A stretch of 64,000 nt of DNA from positions 49,630-113,629 of the forward strand of contig JAGAIV010000039.1 of NCBI GenBank assembly GCA_017626365.1, in the 5' to 3' direction. Shown piece by piece: positions 61,232 to 64,000 of this stretch. Position 1 is the stretch's first letter; each line of letters opens with the position of its first letter. The notes beneath the pieces are model-generated. The model was not told the origin of the DNA. It did not search any database and saw only the letters and a list, made by a program, of their open reading frames with translations. Position numbers and translations under genes: made by a program. This DNA is from Clostridia bacterium (GTDB taxonomy: Bacteria > Bacillota > Clostridia > TANB77 > CAG-508).

Positions 61232-62395
61232 ATGAAAAAAAGGAAAATAAAAAATTTGCTTATTATATTATTAGTAGTTATTTTAATTATTTTTATTATT
61301 AGTATTTATTTAAAAATTGTAATTAATGAAAAAAATAAAGTAGAAATAATATTAAATAAAATAAATATGAATGGATTAAAAAATAATAATTTATTAAATG
61401 AAAATAATAACAAAAATAGTGAACAATTAAATTATGAATTAAATAATAAATTTAATAATATAATAATTCAATTAAATAATTTAGAAAAAATATTAAAAGA
61501 AGAATTTAATAAAATAATTTATTTAAGATTATTATTAATTATTTTTATAAGCTTTTTTACTATCATTTTATTGCTTAATATTTATGAATATCATAAAATA
61601 AAAAAACAAAGAAAAAATATGTATAAAAAAATAAAAGAAAAAAATGAATTTAAAAAAGAATTTGAAAAAGGAATAAAAAATAAAGAATTTAAGATGTATG
61701 TTCAACCGAGATATGATACTGCTACCGAAAAAATAATTGGCGGAGAAGTGTTAGTAAGATGGCATAAAAATAATAAAATTATTTATCCAAATGAATTTAT
61801 AAAAAAATTAGAAGAAAATAATTTAATTAAAAAATTAGATTTATATTTATTAAATGAAATTTGTAAAAAATTAGAAGAATGGAAAAATAATAAGATAAAA
61901 ATATCAATTAATCAATCTCAAAAAAATATATTAGATAAAAATTATATTAATGAAATAAAAAAAATAATAAATAAATATAATTTTGATCATTCATTATTAG
62001 AAATAGAATTAACAGAAGATATATTTATAGAAAATAAAGAAAAAGTAAAATCGTTTGAAAAAGAATTGCATTCATTAAATATAGGAATTGCAATTGATGA
62101 TTTTGGAACAGGTTATTCCTCCTATAACTTATTAAATGAAATTAAAATTGATGTATTAAAATTAGATAAAAAATTATTTGATAATTTAGAAGATGAAAAA
62201 ACAAAAATAATTATTCGAGCTATTATAAATATGACAAAAGAATTAAAAATAGATAGTGTAGCAGAAGGAATAGAAAGTGAATATCAACTAAAATTTTTAA
62301 AAGAAATAGAATGTAAGGAAATACAAGGATATTATTTTTCAAAGCCAAAGGAAATGTGTATATTTGAGAACGAATTAAAAAATTTAGAGAGCTAA
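61232..62395 (+). CDS. Membrane EAL-domain c-di-GMP phosphodiesterase
   Basis: The ATG at 61232 follows AGAGG. The 387-residue protein has two membrane helices (about 8-30 and 90-115) around a short extracytoplasmic asparagine-rich loop, and then an EAL domain (about 145-380). Motifs seen: GGEVLVRW (the EAL signature as EVL), NQS, ELTED, IDDFGTGYSS, LKLDK and AEGIES, so the metal-binding and catalytic set is complete. It should cleave c-di-GMP to pGpG. There is no GGDEF domain. Coding sequence is extremely AT-rich. Confidence 0.9.
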   Translation: MKKRKIKNLLIILLVVILIIFIISIYLKIVINEKNKVEIILNKINMNGLKNNNLLNENNNKNSEQLNYELNNKFNNIIIQLNNLEKILKEEFNKIIYLRLLLIIFISFFTIILLLNIYEYHKIKKQRKNMYKKIKEKNEFKKEFEKGIKNKEFKMYVQPRYDTATEKIIGGEVLVRWHKNNKIIYPNEFIKKLEENNLIKKLDLYLLNEICKKLEEWKNNKIKISINQSQKNILDKNYINEIKKIINKYNFDHSLLEIELTEDIFIENKEKVKSFEKELHSLNIGIAIDDFGTGYSSYNLLNEIKIDVLKLDKKLFDNLEDEKTKIIIRAIINMTKELKIDSVAEGIESEYQLKFLKEIECKEIQGYYFSKPKEMCIFENELKNLES

Positions 62396-62423
62396 CAAAT
62401 ATGTAAATTTCCTAAAAATTCTA

Positions 62424-62453
62424 TTGACAAGCATAGTTAAAATGTGCTAATAT
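62424..62453 (+). promoter_or_regulatory. Promoter of the two tRNA-Ser genes
   Basis: TTGACA at 62424-62429 and TAATAT at 62448-62453 with an 18-bp spacer. Right after it, GTTCACA-GTT-TGTGAAC (62461-62477) is a small palindrome just before the first tRNA. Confidence 0.7.
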
Positions 62454-62483
62454 ATATACTGTTCACAGTTTGTGAACAAATGT

Positions 62484-62575
62484 GCAGAGGTGGTCGAGTT
62501 GGTTTATGGCACCAGTCTTGAAAATTGGCGTAGGTTTATAGCCTACCGTGGGTTCGAATCCCACCCTCTGCGCCA
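62484..62575 (+). tRNA. tRNA-Ser (anticodon TGA)
   Basis: Long variable arm, acceptor GCAGAGG with CCTCTGC, anticodon loop CTTGAAA, T loop GTTCGAATC, discriminator G and encoded CCA. Confidence 0.95.
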
Positions 62576-62602
62576 TTTTAATAGGAAAACCATCAATGAT
62601 TT

Positions 62603-62695
62603 GGAGATTTACCCAAGTGGTTGAAGGGGACGGTTTGCTAAACCGTTAGGGTTGCGTAAGTGGCCGCGAGGGTTCAAATCCCTCAATCTCCGCCA
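62603..62695 (+). tRNA. tRNA-Ser (anticodon GCT)
   Basis: Long variable arm, acceptor GGAGATT with AATCTCC, anticodon loop TTGCTAA, T loop GTTCAAATC, discriminator G and encoded CCA. It reads AGC and AGT. Confidence 0.95.
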
Positions 62696-62700
62696 AAAAG

Positions 62701-62733
62701 AGACTAAAACAATTCTGTTTTAGTCTTTTTTTT
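62701..62733 (+). terminator. Terminator of the tRNA-Ser pair
   Basis: AGACTAAAAC (62701-62710) and GTTTTAGTCT (62717-62726) form a perfect ten-bp stem followed by seven T. Confidence 0.88.
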
Positions 62734-62802
62734 GTTATGAAACATCTAAATAGTAGAATATACTTTATCTATAGAAATACAATGGTAAAGGGTGATAGTA
62801 TA

Positions 62803-63678
62803 ATGAAATTAGGAATATGTTTTGCAGGAGGGGGAGTTAAAGGTGCGGCACATATTGGAGTATTAAAGGCTTTTGAAGAAGAAAATATTGATTTTGATTA
62901 TGTTTCTGGAACATCTTCAGGAAGTATTGTTGCCACATTATATGCTTGTGGATATTCTTCAAAAGAGATATATGAATTATTTAAAAAATATTGTAAAGAT
63001 ATTAAATATGTGGATGGAATAAATATTATAAAAGCTATATATGGACTTATATTTAAAAGAAAAATTATAATTGATGGTTTAACAAATGGGAATAAAATAA
63101 GAAAAATTATAAATATATCTTGCAAGGAAAAACAAATAAAAAATATTAATGAAATAGAAAAAAATCTAATTATACCAGCTGTGGATTTATATGATGGAAG
63201 ATTATATGTATTTTCTTCTAAAAATAATAGACAAATATATTCTAATGATATTCTGTATATTTATGATTGTGAAATAGGAAAAGTAGTTCAGGCCAGTTGT
63301 AGTTATCCGGGAATATTTTCTCCATGTGAATATAAAAATACAAAATTAATAGATGGAGGAATAAGAGAAAATATTCCATGGAAATTAACAAAATCAAATG
63401 GAGCTGAGAAAGTAATTTCTGTTGTTTTTGAAAAAGAAATCAATACAGATAGAAGTAATAAAAAAAATATCATTAACGTTATTAATAATTCGATTGATAT
63501 ATTATCCTATGAATTGTCTAATTATGAACTAGCAGGCGCAGATTATTTATTAAAAATAAAAACAAAAAATATAGAATTATTAGATATTAATAAAATAAAT
63601 TATTTATATAAATTAGGATATGAAATAGCAAAAGAAAAAATAAATGAAATAAAAAATATAAATAATATTATTTTATAA
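62803..63678 (+). CDS. Patatin-like phospholipase (RssA/YlbK type)
   Basis: I start at the ATG at 62803 with GGGTGAT upstream. The 291-residue protein opens with MKLGICFAGGGVKGAAHIGV (oxyanion loop), then has the nucleophile elbow GTSSGS and the catalytic Asp in LIDGGIREN. These are the Ser-Asp dyad motifs of patatin-like hydrolases. No signal peptide; it is probably a cytoplasmic or membrane-associated phospholipase or esterase, substrate unknown. Monocistronic. Confidence 0.9.
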   Translation: MKLGICFAGGGVKGAAHIGVLKAFEEENIDFDYVSGTSSGSIVATLYACGYSSKEIYELFKKYCKDIKYVDGINIIKAIYGLIFKRKIIIDGLTNGNKIRKIINISCKEKQIKNINEIEKNLIIPAVDLYDGRLYVFSSKNNRQIYSNDILYIYDCEIGKVVQASCSYPGIFSPCEYKNTKLIDGGIRENIPWKLTKSNGAEKVISVVFEKEINTDRSNKKNIINVINNSIDILSYELSNYELAGADYLLKIKTKNIELLDINKINYLYKLGYEIAKEKINEIKNINNIIL

Positions 63679-64000
63679 AAATTAAATTAAGTAATTTTAT
63701 AAAAAAATGAATTAAATAGACATTAAAATAGAAAATTAATAAAAAATATTATAATAAGAACTAAATTATAAAATTAATTGTAAAAAACATTTTTTATTTA
63801 CAAATTATAGAGCATTAATGCAGAAAAATGTATTATAACTTGATTAAATTCATATGACCAATACAAACAAGAAATGTACTAATATGATTGTAAAAAAGTG
63901 ACAAAAAAGCAAAAAAGGTTGAAATGAGAAAATATAAAAAAACAAATGTCAAAAAGTAAATACAAGGTAAAAAACTAAAATCAGTAAAAACAGGAAAAAA
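63679..64000. other. AT-rich intergenic tail with no gene found
   Basis: The last 322 bp hold no open frame with a ribosome site and no RNA gene that I recognise. The plus strand is strongly A-rich, as expected right of the origin. Confidence 0.5.

Overview
The window is a very AT-rich chromosomal segment of a low-GC Gram-positive bacterium. Clostridial-type gene order and families suggest an uncultured gut Clostridia lineage; I cannot name it further. It contains the replication origin. dnaA, dnaN, recF, remB-like and gyrB run leftward, and rpmH, rnpA, yidD, yidC, jag, mnmE, mnmG, rsmG, parA and parB run rightward, with an exact-match DnaA-box cluster between dnaA and rpmH.

Headline: seven genes are each split between two reading frames, and in all seven the break falls exactly on an in-frame CGG codon and is repaired by a +1 shift (skip C, read GGN). 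They are the HtrA protease (CGG at 3458-3456, minus), a 2500-residue surface protein (19522-19520, minus), a T4SS pilin-like protein (34094-34096), a DnaC/DnaI helicase loader (37124-37126), a CpaE/ParA-like ATPase (41727-41725, minus), VirB4 (42825-42823, minus) and MnmE (54739-54741). In two cases the shift restores the Walker A glycine. Checking every CGG on coding strands by eye, I found no other in-frame CGG in the window, although the trinucleotide is common out of frame. CGG therefore seems not to be a sense codon here but a +1 frameshift signal, used in housekeeping genes.

Layout. 1-12 kb: start of dihydroorotase, a D,D-carboxypeptidase, a PyrE-like phosphoribosyltransferase, HtrA, a one-module C-A-T-R NRPS in an operon with a sensor kinase and followed by an HD-GYP response regulator, and a DUF975 membrane protein. 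12-20 kb: the giant glycine-rich/SpaA-repeat surface protein. 20-31 kb: tex, a lipoprotein, an ABC-F ATPase, a pilin-like/SUMF1 fusion, DUF378, CorA, a VanW protein, two XRE regulators, a CBM25-like protein, a YmfI-like reductase and four tRNA genes. 32-45 kb: a minimal type IV secretion system without visible relaxase or integrase, in two operons that also carry dnaD and dnaC and that flank gyrA. 45-60 kb: the origin region. 60-64 kb: a DUF4446 protein, an EAL phosphodiesterase, two serine tRNAs and a patatin-like phospholipase.

How it fits together: the origin block supplies initiation, gyrase and segregation; dnaD and dnaC add helicase loading. Two c-di-GMP-degrading domains (HD-GYP and EAL) and many surface proteins point to regulated surface behaviour. 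Three of the T4SS genes and the helicase loader depend on the CGG shift, so the unusual decoding must be efficient in vivo if these products are made.
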